A stretch of DNA of 19,755 bases. Origin: an uncultured Fretibacterium sp. (GTDB lineage Bacteria; Synergistota; Synergistia; Synergistales; Aminobacteriaceae). Under the pieces are notes generated by a model. It saw only the letters and a program-made list of their open reading frames with translations, had not been told where the DNA came from and made no database searches. The stretch covers positions 1 to 19,755 of the forward strand of contig NZ_CALHIQ010000162.1 in assembly GCF_938030725.1 (NCBI RefSeq), given 5' to 3'. Numbering within the stretch: position 1 is the first letter of the stretch; every line of letters starts with the position of its first letter. Below, one piece after another: positions 1-7,018 of the stretch. The position numbers and the translations under genes were made by a program.

Positions 1-169
1 GGAAGGCGCGCATGGCGGCACGGACGCGCTGCGCCTCCGCTCCCTGCCGCTCAAGTCGCTCCCTCACGGACGGCAACAGCATAGCCGTCGCCCCCACGAC
101 CGCGAAGAGGGCGAACCCCAACACGGAGATCGTCTGGACGCGGTACCTGTTCCAAAGCTCGCGCCACAT
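1..169 (-). CDS. Membrane-anchored protein of unknown function, N-terminal fragment (runs off the window edge)
   Basis: Only the first 56 codons are inside the window. The start is ATG at 169, preceded by a strong purine-rich ribosome-binding site (GGGGAGGAGGGG) about 6 nt upstream. The protein begins MWRELWNRYRVQ, then has one hydrophobic helix at about residues 13-33 (ISVLGFALFAVVGATAML). After that comes a charged stretch rich in Arg, Glu, Gln and Ala (about residues 36-54) that looks helical and possibly coiled-coil. This suggests a short cytoplasmic N-terminus, one transmembrane anchor and an extracytoplasmic or coiled-coil domain. I do not recognise the family. It lies downstream of the CobU-type gene on the same strand but 246 bases away, so co-transcription is not evident. 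Confidence 0.6.
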   Translation of the reverse strand, partial: MWRELWNRYRVQTISVLGFALFAVVGATAMLLPSVRERLERQGAEAQRVRAAMRAF

Positions 170-415
170 TGCCGCCCCTCCTCCCCAATTCGTCCGGCTC
201 TCCGCCCGTGCCCCACCGTGGAGCAAAGCGGTCATCGTCTTGCGCTCGCCGCGATCTTCTTTGAAGCAATCAGGATAAAAGATACCACGGAACCCGGCGC
301 AGGTCCAGAGCACGGTGCGGCGAAAGAGCCTATGGGCAAACCCGCGAAAACTCACAGGCCCCTCCAGTTGAAAATGACAGAGCGTGATGCCTCGCAAATC
401 ACAGGCTGCGGCGGT
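170..415. other. Intergenic region, no gene or clear regulatory element seen
   Basis: These 246 bases lie between the CobU-type gene and the partial membrane-protein gene. The only recognisable element is the ribosome-binding site of the latter near 176-187. I looked for a cobalamin riboswitch, because of the neighbouring cob genes, and for a terminator hairpin with a T-run, and found neither convincingly. Confidence 0.4.
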
Positions 416-1012
416 TTATCGAGGATTGTGCTCGTCTGGGGCAGGTTTCATTCCGTAGCCGTCGAAGATTCGGGAGGCGTCCCCCTTCCAGAATCGGGCG
501 ATGCCGAAGGCGCACTCCACCGCAGCGTCCGCCCTGGCTGCCAACAGCACGTGCAGATCCCCCAACAGGCGAACGTAGCCCTCTACGGCCGCGTCGTAGC
601 GGACCCCATCCGAGAAAATGTCGTCCGAAACGACGATGAGGTCCCGCACGCGATCCTTCAGGGCCAGGGTGGAGCGCAGGATCTCGCCTCGCACCTCGTG
701 GGCGCCGCGAACGCTTCCGTCCTCCAGGAACATCTCGTTGGCGGCCCAGTTGGGGAGGCATTCCAGCAGCACGAGGGCGCCCCTGGGGATGGAGTGCAGG
801 ACGCCCGTCAGGTCCCGCTCCCGTTCGACCGTCAGAAAGCCGCGCCCGCTCCGAGCCCTCCTGTGGCGCTCCACGCGCCGTCGCATGTCCTCATCGCTCA
901 CGCGGGCCGTCGCCAGGTAGACGCGCGGGACATCCGGCGACAGCGCCAGCGCGGCCCGCTCCGCCCACTCGCTCTTTCCGCTGCGCACGCCGCCCGAGAT
1001 GAAGAGGAACAT
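416..1012 (-). CDS. cobU: CobU-type adenosylcobinamide kinase / adenosylcobinamide-phosphate guanylyltransferase
   Basis: This cytoplasmic enzyme family phosphorylates adenosylcobinamide and then attaches GMP to give adenosylcobinamide-GDP, the substrate of CobS, in B12 assembly or salvage. The 198-residue length is close to the family norm. Visible motifs are the P-loop GGVRSGKS (residues 7-14), the VYLATA strand (31-36), and D-E-D-M followed by RRVERH. His50 in that last stretch is the likely equivalent of the guanylylated histidine of Salmonella CobU. The C-terminal part is divergent: the usual EVG.GIVP segment reads DIFSDGVRYD here. The gene is divergent from cobS, with about 117 bases between the two starts, so a shared control region is likely. 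Function is assigned with good confidence for the kinase fold, but less so for full bifunctionality because of the altered C-terminal motif. Confidence 0.85.
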   Translation of the reverse strand: MFLFISGGVRSGKSEWAERAALALSPDVPRVYLATARVSDEDMRRRVERHRRARSGRGFLTVERERDLTGVLHSIPRGALVLLECLPNWAANEMFLEDGSVRGAHEVRGEILRSTLALKDRVRDLIVVSDDIFSDGVRYDAAVEGYVRLLGDLHVLLAARADAAVECAFGIARFWKGDASRIFDGYGMKPAPDEHNPR

Positions 1013-1129
1013 CAGGCCCTCGCCGGAGCGTTTTTCGTCAAATTCATGTAGAATAGGGGGACGTATCGCGGTCCGCCGCGGAAGCGGACCGACCGTGACA
1101 AGACGCCTTGAATCGAGGTGACGTGTGTC

Positions 1130-1894
1130 GTGGACATCCTTCGCTCCTTTCTGCTCGCGTGCTCCTTCCTCACCATCCTGCCCGTGCCGGCAACGGAGTG
1201 GACGGAGGACAACCTGCGGCCTTTCTGCCTCGCGTTCCCTCTGGTGGGGGTTCCTCTGGGAGCCCTGTGGGGACTTCTGGCGTTCGCCCTTTCAAGCTGG
1301 GGCGCCTCCCCTGCGCTGCGCGGGGTCGTCATGACGCTCTGCGCGCTGGCTCTGACGGGAGGCATCCACATGGACGGCCTCATGGACACGTGCGACGCGC
1401 TCCTATCGCGGCGCGACCGCGAGGCGCGGCTCAACATCCTCTCCGACCCCCACGCGGGGTCGTTCGCCGTCATGGGCTGTGCCGCCGTCCTGTTGCTGCA
1501 GTCCGCGACCTTCGCGGAGCTGCTCTCCGCTCTCCCCTCCAGGGCTTTTCTGCTCCTCCTTAGTACCATCCCTCTGTGGTCGCGGCTCGGCATGGGACTC
1601 CTGCTGAACGCCACGCCCTTTGCGCGGGAGGACGGGCTCGCCAGAACCCTGGGGGCGCTGCGCACGAGGCGGCACTCGATCTATCTGATCGCGGGGGCGG
1701 CCCTGCTGGCCGCGTGGAACTTCCGGACGGCGGGTGCGCCGGCGCTCTACCTCCCCCTGACGGAGTGTGCCGTCTTCCTCCTGTGGCGGCGCTGCTGTCT
1801 GATGGCCTTCGGGGGCGTCGCAGGGGACCTCCTGGGGGCTCTCAACCTGCTCTCGGAAACGGCAATGCTCCTAGTCCTGAGGGGGATGCTGTGA
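1130..1894 (+). CDS. cobS: CobS, adenosylcobinamide-GDP ribazoletransferase (cobalamin synthase)
   Basis: CobS is an integral membrane enzyme that joins adenosylcobinamide-GDP with alpha-ribazole (or its phosphate) in the last steps of cobalamin assembly. The protein opens with a hydrophobic FLLACSFLTILPVP segment. It carries the family signature GGIHMDGLMDTCDALL, whose aspartates bind metal, then the conserved DPHAGSFAVMG stretch, and several more hydrophobic helices to the C-terminus. The 254-residue length is normal. I prefer GTG at 1130 because GAGGTG lies about 10 nt upstream and the N-terminus then reads MDILRSF, as in homologues. An in-frame GTG at 1118 would add four residues. The stop codon overlaps the GTG start of the next gene (GTGA), indicating translational coupling. 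Confidence 0.92.
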   Translation: MDILRSFLLACSFLTILPVPATEWTEDNLRPFCLAFPLVGVPLGALWGLLAFALSSWGASPALRGVVMTLCALALTGGIHMDGLMDTCDALLSRRDREARLNILSDPHAGSFAVMGCAAVLLLQSATFAELLSALPSRAFLLLLSTIPLWSRLGMGLLLNATPFAREDGLARTLGALRTRRHSIYLIAGAALLAAWNFRTAGAPALYLPLTECAVFLLWRRCCLMAFGGVAGDLLGALNLLSETAMLLVLRGML

Positions 1895-2286
1895 GCGCAC
1901 AGCCGATGCACCTGATCCTGGGCGGCCGGCACATGGGAAAACGCGCCTACGCAGACTCCCTCTACGGCCCCGCCCTCGTGCCGTGCGACCTCGCCTCGGC
2001 GGACCTCGCCCTCCTCACCTCCGCCGACAGGGTCCTCAACCTGCAGGAGGGGGTTCGGCGCCTCCTGTCGGCCGGAGCCGACGCCGGCGAGTTCTTCAGG
2101 GCTCACCTGGAGGACCTCAGGACCTGCGTCCTCATTGGGACGGAGGTCGGCTGCGGCGTCGTCCCCACGGACCCCATGGAGCGGCGCTGGCGCGACGAAA
2201 CGGGGTTCCTCTACCAGATGCTGGCGCACGAGGCCGCGATCGTGGACAGGGTCTGGTGCGGGCTGGCCCTTCGCCTTAAGGGGTGA
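1891..2286 (+). CDS. Short CobU-like protein (second adenosylcobinamide kinase/guanylyltransferase homologue)
   Basis: This 131-residue protein starts at a GTG that overlaps the cobS stop codon, with GAGGGGG just upstream; ATG at 1906 is an alternative. It looks like a shortened CobU. The N-terminus LILGGRHMGKRAYADSLYG resembles a P-loop whose final Ser/Thr is replaced by Arg. The middle part lacks the ATA...DEM...H segment that carries the guanylylated histidine. The C-terminal half is well conserved: VLIGTEVGCGVVPTDPMERR (residues 81-100) matches the CobU EVG.GIVP signature, and the protein ends GLALRLKG as CobU proteins do. It probably belongs to cobinamide activation together with the adjacent CobS and the divergent CobU. 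Whether it is active alone, forms mixed oligomers with the first CobU, or is only regulatory cannot be told from sequence. Confidence 0.75.
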   Translation: MSAQPMHLILGGRHMGKRAYADSLYGPALVPCDLASADLALLTSADRVLNLQEGVRRLLSAGADAGEFFRAHLEDLRTCVLIGTEVGCGVVPTDPMERRWRDETGFLYQMLAHEAAIVDRVWCGLALRLKG

Positions 2287-2343
2287 CGGCGATGACGCGG
2301 AGCAAGCCGCCTGCGACCGCCAACCGCATCGCGAGCCGGTGAA

Positions 2344-2372
2344 GGCTTGAACTTTGCAAGCCGCCAATTTTC
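2344..2372 (+). terminator. Candidate weak intrinsic terminator after the cobS operon
   Basis: A 6-bp stem (GGCTTG 2344-2349 with CAAGCC 2357-2362) and a 7-nt loop are followed, after a short GC stretch, by AATTTT. The stem is short and the T-run is displaced, so this is a modest candidate. Confidence 0.35.
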
Positions 2373-2470
2373 AAGAAAGCGCTGCCGAACCTCTCCACGG
2401 GACGGTCAGGCGCCGCCTTGACAGCTTTACGGATGAAGCCGCGCTCCCTTTGAGCATGGAAGGAGAGCCC

Positions 2471-3259
2471 ATGAAACGCAAATACGTTTTCTTTGACATC
2501 GACCACACGCTGCTCAGCCACGTGGGGACGAGCCACATCCCGCCCGAAACGCGCGAAGCCCTTCGGCTCCTGAAGGCGAACGGGCACGTTCCCGCCCTCG
2601 CGACGGGGCGCGGGGCCTTCCTCGCCCACCCCATTGCGAAGGACCTCGGCATCGAGCTGCTCGTCTGCGCGGACGGCGCCCACATCCTCAACGGCGGAAG
2701 GACCCTGCACCGAACCTGTCTACCGGCGGTTGCCCTCGACGACCTCCGCAGTCTGGCCGCGCTGCGCCCGGAAGAGGTCGCCGCGATGGACGATTGCTTC
2801 ATCTACACGGACAACAAAAGCGAGGACTGGCGGACGTACTTTGAGGCTCAGGCGGGGTACGCCTGCGTCCGTCCCCTGCGGGAGATGGATCGGGCGTTCC
2901 TGGGCTGCCTGATGGTGCGGCCGCCCCTACGAGGGGATTACGGCCCCTTCACCACGCCGCCTGCAGGCGTCCTGATCGAGGCCCTGCACGACCTCGTCGA
3001 GATGCGGGCCGAAGGCGTCTCGAAGTGGAACGGCATCGAGCGCGTCATGGAGCACTTCAGGACGGACGCCTCCGACGTCATCACCTTTGGGGATGGGCTC
3101 AACGACGTGGAGATGCTGCGCCGCGCCTCGATCGGCGTGGCGGTCGCGAGGGCTAGTCGGGCGGCCAGGGACGCGGCCTCCTTCGTCGCCGAGGACATCG
3201 ACGACGGCGGCATACTCAAGGCATGCCGCCACCTGAAACTGATTCCGGACGGGGATTGA
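2471..3259 (+). CDS. Cof-type HAD-superfamily hydrolase (phosphatase)
   Basis: This 262-residue cytoplasmic phosphatase belongs to the Cof/YidA-like branch of the HAD superfamily. All four HAD motifs are visible. Motif I is FFDIDHTLL, with nucleophile Asp9 and acid Asp11. Motif II is the Thr in ALATGR. Motif III is the Lys in EGVSKWNGIE. Motif IV is ITFGDGLNDVEML. A cap domain is inserted between motifs II and III, as usual for Cof proteins, which act on sugar phosphates, flavin or pyridoxal phosphates; the substrate cannot be assigned. The start is ATG 2471, with AGGAGAG 3-9 nt upstream; longer in-frame extensions lack a comparable ribosome-binding site and family similarity. The gene is monocistronic and convergent with fusA2. 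Confidence 0.88.
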   Translation: MKRKYVFFDIDHTLLSHVGTSHIPPETREALRLLKANGHVPALATGRGAFLAHPIAKDLGIELLVCADGAHILNGGRTLHRTCLPAVALDDLRSLAALRPEEVAAMDDCFIYTDNKSEDWRTYFEAQAGYACVRPLREMDRAFLGCLMVRPPLRGDYGPFTTPPAGVLIEALHDLVEMRAEGVSKWNGIERVMEHFRTDASDVITFGDGLNDVEMLRRASIGVAVARASRAARDAASFVAEDIDDGGILKACRHLKLIPDGD

Positions 3260-3290
3260 CCGACGGCACGATCCCCCCTTCGTCAAGGAC

Positions 3291-3324
3291 AGGAGGCCCC
3301 GCCGCATAACCGGCGGGGCCTCCT
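3291..3324. terminator. Bidirectional hairpin between convergent genes
   Basis: A perfect 14-bp, very GC-rich inverted repeat (3291-3304 with 3311-3324) has a 6-nt loop, CATAAC. It sits between the HAD gene (ends 3259) and fusA2 (minus, ends 3351). No clear T-run follows on either strand, but the position and stem strength argue for a shared terminator. Confidence 0.7.
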
Positions 3325-3350
3325 CTGCGGTGCAGAGGCCACGGGCGGGA

Positions 3351-4328
3351 TCAGTTCTCCTCCGCGTCTTCCTTCTTGTGGGCGGCGATGACCTTCTTGG
3401 CGATGTCGGCAGGGACCTCCTCGTAGTGGGAGTACTGCATGACGAAGCTGCCCTCGCCCGACGTCATGGAGCGGAGGACGATCGCGTAACGGAACATCTC
3501 TGCCATGGGGGCCTGCGCCTTGACGACCTGCAACTTGCCGTGGCCCTCCGTGCCCATGATGCGACCGCGGCGGCTGTTGAAGTCACCCATGACGTCGCCC
3601 ATGAACTGTTCGGGGACCGTGACCTCCACGTTCATGATCGGCTCCAGGAGCACGGGCGAGGCGTCCATGATGCCCTTGCGGAACGACAGGCGCGTGGCCA
3701 GCTTGAAGGACATCTCGGAGCTGTCCACGTCGTGATAGGAGCCGTCGTAGAGTTCGGCGCGGAAATCCACAACCGGGAAGCCCGCCAGCGGTCCCTCCGA
3801 CATGTACTCGTGGAGCCCCTTCTCCACCGCCGGGATGAAGTTGCGCGGCACCGCGCCTCCAACCACGCTGTCCACGAACTCGAAGCCCGCGCCGCGCTCC
3901 AGCGGGCTGTAGCGGATGTAGACGTCGCCGTACTGGCCGTGGCCGCCGCTCTGTTTCTTGTGCTTGCCCTGGGCCTCGGCCGTCTTGCGAATGGTCTCGC
4001 GGTAGGGCACCTGGGGCGTTTGGGTCTCGAGGTCGATGCCGTAGCGCTCCTTCATGCGGGACAGGACGATGTCGATGTGCAGGTCGCCCATCCCGGAGAG
4101 GACGTTGTCGTGTGTTTCCGGGTTCTTCTCGAACGTCAGGCCCCGGTCCTCGTCCAGCGTCTTGGAGATGGCCGTCCCCAGCTTATCCTCGTCCGCCCTC
4201 GTCTTGGCCACGATCGCCACGCTGTAAACGGGGGCCGGATACTCGATTTTAGCGTACTGGTACGGCGCTCCGCCCTTCGTGCCCAGCGTGTGCCCCACCT
4301 TCGTGCTCTGCAGTTTCGGGATGGCCAC
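3351..4328 (-). CDS. fusA2 C-terminal fragment (end of domain II through domain V)
   Basis: The fragment could begin at ATG 4328 (MAIPKLQSTKVGHT), but it is the continuation of fusA2; family sequence already begins upstream of that ATG (IAGDIV). It holds domain III (about residues 50-125, with the SGMGDLHIDIVLSRM motif), domain IV (GGHGQYGDVYIRY to the FRKGIMDA region) and domain V (LLEPIMNVEVTVPEQFMGDV to YEEVP). On its own it lacks the GTPase domain, so an independent function is unlikely. It ends KKEDAEEN, just before the hairpin at 3291-3324. Confidence 0.7.
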   Translation of the reverse strand: MAIPKLQSTKVGHTLGTKGGAPYQYAKIEYPAPVYSVAIVAKTRADEDKLGTAISKTLDEDRGLTFEKNPETHDNVLSGMGDLHIDIVLSRMKERYGIDLETQTPQVPYRETIRKTAEAQGKHKKQSGGHGQYGDVYIRYSPLERGAGFEFVDSVVGGAVPRNFIPAVEKGLHEYMSEGPLAGFPVVDFRAELYDGSYHDVDSSEMSFKLATRLSFRKGIMDASPVLLEPIMNVEVTVPEQFMGDVMGDFNSRRGRIMGTEGHGKLQVVKAQAPMAEMFRYAIVLRSMTSGEGSFVMQYSHYEEVPADIAKKVIAAHKKEDAEEN

Positions 4329-5439
4329 GATGTCGCCGGCGATTGACGTCGCTGCCGTCCTTGCCGCACATCATCTTGAAGGAGCTGATCCGCTCGTCCT
4401 CGCCCTTCTTGACGTTGTAGATGTTGTTGCCGTCGGAGGAAAGCCTGCCGGCGTAGACGCGGATAAAGGACAGTTTGCCGACGTAGGGGTCCACCATGAC
4501 CTTGAAGCAGAGGGCCGAAAACGGGTCGTCCAGGTTCGGCTTCACCTCGACCGCCTTCTCGCCCTCATACGCCTCGACGCTGCCGACGTCCACCGGGGAG
4601 GGGAAGTAATCCGCGACGAAGTCCAGCATCTGCGGCACCCCGACGTTTGCCGTCGCAGACCCCGTCAGGACGGGCATCACGCGGCGCGAAACGATGGCCA
4701 TCTTCAGCGTTCGGGCCAGGTCCGCCTCGGACACGGCCCCCTCCCCCTCGTCCAGGTACTTCTCCATCAAGGCGTCGTCCATCTCGACGGCGGCCTCCAA
4801 CAGCGCCTCCCTTGCCGCCTTTGCGGCGTCGGCCATGTCGGCGGGGATGGGTTCTTCGGTAAACTTTCCGCTGCCGTCCAACGGGTACTTGTAGGCCTTC
4901 CCCTTCAGGACGTCAACGATGCCGCTGAGTTTGTCCGCCGAACCGATGGGCAGGAAGACCGGCAGGGCGTTCGGCGAGAACTGCTCATGGATGTCCGCGA
5001 GGACCTTCTCGAAATCCGCGTTCTCCCGGTCCATCTTCGAGATGTAGAAGGCGACGGGCACGCCCTGATTCCCGGCGTACTCCCAGGCGCGCCCCGTCTG
5101 GACCTCGATGCCGCCCACCGAGCTGACCAGGATCACGGCGGTGTCGGCGACGCGAATGGCGGCGCTCATCTCCCCCGCGAAGTCGGCATAGCCCGGTGCG
5201 TCCAAGACGAAGAACGTCTTTCCGTTCCGCTCCATCGTCAGGAGGGAGGTGCTGATTGAGATTTGGCGTTTCTGCTCCTCAGGCTGGAAGTCACTGACCG
5301 TGTTGCCCGTCTGTACAGAGCCCATGCGTGTGACCTGCCCATTGTCGAAAAGCATCGCCTCGGCCAATGAGGTCTTTCCTGCGCCGCCATGGGCTACCAG
5401 CGCGAAACTCCTCGTGTCCTCAGGTTTACGTACTCCCAT
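4249..5439 (-). CDS. fusA2 N-terminal fragment (GTPase domain and part of domain II)
   Basis: Start ATG 5439 has GAGGAAGG about 9 nt upstream. The G domain carries G1 AHGGAGKTSL (residues 17-26), G3 DAPGYADF and G4 SKMD. In translocating EF-G, G3 is DTPGHVDF; here the catalytic His position is Tyr, as in EF-G-2-type proteins, so GTP hydrolysis is expected to be slow or altered. The conserved sequence continues through the start of domain II (FKVMVDPYVGKLSFIRVYAG). The last 31 residues of this reading frame (from NRRRHRGH) are out-of-frame sequence produced by the lesion and not real protein. Confidence 0.75.
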   Translation of the reverse strand: MGVRKPEDTRSFALVAHGGAGKTSLAEAMLFDNGQVTRMGSVQTGNTVSDFQPEEQKRQISISTSLLTMERNGKTFFVLDAPGYADFAGEMSAAIRVADTAVILVSSVGGIEVQTGRAWEYAGNQGVPVAFYISKMDRENADFEKVLADIHEQFSPNALPVFLPIGSADKLSGIVDVLKGKAYKYPLDGSGKFTEEPIPADMADAAKAAREALLEAAVEMDDALMEKYLDEGEGAVSEADLARTLKMAIVSRRVMPVLTGSATANVGVPQMLDFVADYFPSPVDVGSVEAYEGEKAVEVKPNLDDPFSALCFKVMVDPYVGKLSFIRVYAGRLSSDGNNIYNVKKGEDERISSFKMMCGKDGSDVNRRRHRGHPETAEHEGGAHAGHEGRSAVPVR

Positions 5440-5470
5440 CCTCCAACACCTTCCTCGATTTAGTTTTTCT

Positions 5471-5495
5471 AAAAAATAAAGCCTTGCTGGCCTTT
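5471..5495 (-). terminator. Candidate intrinsic terminator after gatB
   Basis: Read on minus, AAAGGCC, a short loop and GGCTTT form a small stem (5489-5495 with 5478-5483, one bulged G). ATTTTTT follows immediately. It lies between the gatB stop (5527) and the fusA2 start (5439). The short stem makes it partly leaky at best, so some read-through into fusA2 is possible. Confidence 0.45.
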
Positions 5496-5526
5496 ATCCT
5501 ATCGCCCCTTGCAGGACGTCAATCCC

Positions 5527-7017
5527 TTAAAGTCCCTCAAGCAGTTTCGCAATCCTGTCGGGCAGCTCAGCCGGATTTGCCTGTCCCTTCGCTTCCTTCA
5601 TGACCAGGCCCTGGAGGAACTTCATCTTCTTGCCCTTCGTGTCCTTGCCCGACCGGATCACGTCCACGACGTCACGGTTCGCCTCCAGCACCGCGCGGAT
5701 CATCTCCGTCAGCGCGTCGTCCGTGACGCCGCCCTCGGTGACGCCGCAAGCCTTTGCCGCGTCGTCGACGGCCGTGCCCGTTTCCGCCATGCGGTCAAAA
5801 ACGGCCTTGGCCTGGGTCGTGGAGAACCGGCCGTCCTCAACGCGCTGAACGAGCTCCGCCAGTGCCCTGGGGGCGATCTTGAGGTCCTCCAGCCCGATCT
5901 GCCGCTCGTTCAAGGTCCGCAGGACCTCCGTCCGAACCCAGTTGGCCGCACGGACCGGCGCTGCGCCGGCCGCGACGCAGGCCTCGAAGTACTCCGCGAG
6001 GTCCCTGGAATCCGTCAGGACGTCCGCGATCTCAGGAGGGATATGCATCTCCTCTACGTAACGCTCCGCCTTCACGTCGGGCATCTCAGGCATCATCGCG
6101 ATGACCTCGTCCGCCCACTCCTTCGAAACGACGAGGGGGGGCAGGTCCGGATCGACGATGAACTTGCGGTAGAACTCCTTGGAGCGCGACGCCGTGGTCA
6201 CGCCCTTGGCGTCGTTCCAGTGGCGCGTTTCCTGAAGCACCTGTCCGCCCTGGAGCATGACCTTCTTCTGGCGCTTGATCTCGTACTCGATGGCGCGCTC
6301 CAGCGCGTGGAAGGAGTTCATGTTCTTGACCTCGACCTTCTTCCCCCAGCGTCCGTCGGAGCACTTCATGGAAACGTTCGCGTCAAAGCGCATCATGCCC
6401 TTCTCCAGGTCCACGTCCGAGGCCCCGGAGTAGCGCACGCGGCGGCGAAGCGTCGTCACGTATTCCACCGCCTCCCGCGCCGAGGAAACGTCCGGCTCGG
6501 ACACGATCTCGGCCAGCGGCAGCCCGGAGCGGTTGTAGTCCACGTAGGATGTCGCCGCGCCTTCCAGACGCCCGTCGGCCGCGCTGTGGTGGAGGCGGCC
6601 CACGTCCTCCTCAAGGTGAAGGTGGTGGACCCGAATCCTCTTGAGCTTCCCCTCGTCGTCGTGGACCTCGATGTATCCCGTGGTCACGATGGGAAGGTCG
6701 CACTGGCTTGTCTGGTAGCCCTTCGGCAGGTCGGGATAGAAGTAGGACTTGCGGAAGAAGAGCGACTGGGGCTGGATCGTGCAGTGCAGCGCCAGGCCCG
6801 CCAGCATGCCCTGCTGCACCACCCTGGCGTTCAGGCGCGGCAGCGCGCCGGGAAGCCCCATGCAGATGGGACAGATGTTCGTGTTGGGGTCCGCGCCGGT
6901 GTCCGTGGAGCAGCCGCAGAAAATCTTGGTGTCCGTCTTGAGCTGAATGTGGATTTCGATGCCGATAACGGGCGTAAACGTCAGTTCGCTGTTCATGTTC
7001 TCATCCTTCCCGGACAT
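5527..7017 (-). CDS. gatB: GatB, aspartyl/glutamyl-tRNA(Asn/Gln) amidotransferase subunit B
   Basis: GatB binds misacylated Asp-tRNA(Asn) or Glu-tRNA(Gln), activates the acyl group with ATP, and uses ammonia channelled from GatA. The protein shows VIGIEIHIQLKT near the N-terminus and the zinc-site cysteines CGC...CPIC (FCGCS and NICPICMGLPG). It also has FFRKSYFYPDLPKGYQ(T)SQ, VDYNRSGLPLAEIVSEPD, and a C-terminal YqeY-like helical tail ending GKANP-like (GQANPAEL). From ATG 7017 it is 496 residues, with GGGGAGGG 7 nt upstream, and it starts one base after the gatA stop. ATG 6996 (MNSELTFTP, with AAGGA upstream) gives 489 residues, closer to typical homologues, and is equally possible. Third gene of gatCAB. 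Confidence 0.93.
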   Translation of the reverse strand: MSGKDENMNSELTFTPVIGIEIHIQLKTDTKIFCGCSTDTGADPNTNICPICMGLPGALPRLNARVVQQGMLAGLALHCTIQPQSLFFRKSYFYPDLPKGYQTSQCDLPIVTTGYIEVHDDEGKLKRIRVHHLHLEEDVGRLHHSAADGRLEGAATSYVDYNRSGLPLAEIVSEPDVSSAREAVEYVTTLRRRVRYSGASDVDLEKGMMRFDANVSMKCSDGRWGKKVEVKNMNSFHALERAIEYEIKRQKKVMLQGGQVLQETRHWNDAKGVTTASRSKEFYRKFIVDPDLPPLVVSKEWADEVIAMMPEMPDVKAERYVEEMHIPPEIADVLTDSRDLAEYFEACVAAGAAPVRAANWVRTEVLRTLNERQIGLEDLKIAPRALAELVQRVEDGRFSTTQAKAVFDRMAETGTAVDDAAKACGVTEGGVTDDALTEMIRAVLEANRDVVDVIRSGKDTKGKKMKFLQGLVMKEAKGQANPAELPDRIAKLLEGL

Positions 7018-7018
7018 A

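Larger units (their letters stand above)
3351..5439 (-). pseudogene. fusA2: EF-G-2-like translational GTPase, disrupted by a frameshift near 4341-4347
   Basis: Read as one gene, this encodes a full-length EF-G-like GTPase of about 695 residues. It acts in translation or an EF-G-related role, but belongs to the paralogous EF-G-2 branch rather than housekeeping EF-G. The N-terminal frame reads correctly to GKDGSDV (codon ending at 4345). The next base or bases shift the frame, and the family sequence resumes in another frame as IAGDIVAIPKL from 4343. Homologues usually have about three more residues between those motifs, so a small deletion (2 or 8 bases) fits as well as a 1-base insertion. Both halves are otherwise intact with normal base composition, so the lesion is recent or is a sequencing error. 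The gene follows gatB on the same strand, separated by 87 bases that contain a candidate terminator. Confidence 0.8.

Noticed and set aside
170..415. Possible cobalamin riboswitch near the cob genes.
   Set aside because: No B12-box-like motif or expected order of stems was found here or in the 1013-1129 divergent region.
2418..2423. Consensus -35 hexamer TTGACA upstream of the HAD gene.
   Set aside because: No acceptable -10 element lies 16-18 bp downstream in this GC-rich sequence.
3330..4346. Open frame of 338 codons on plus, opposite the C-terminal part of fusA2.
   Set aside because: It is antisense to conserved EF-G domains III-V and has no family features.
5496..5522. Promoter-like TTGACG and TAGGAT on minus upstream of fusA2.
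   Set aside because: The spacer is only 15 bp and the -10 is poor, and the candidate terminator at 5471-5495 would lie just downstream.
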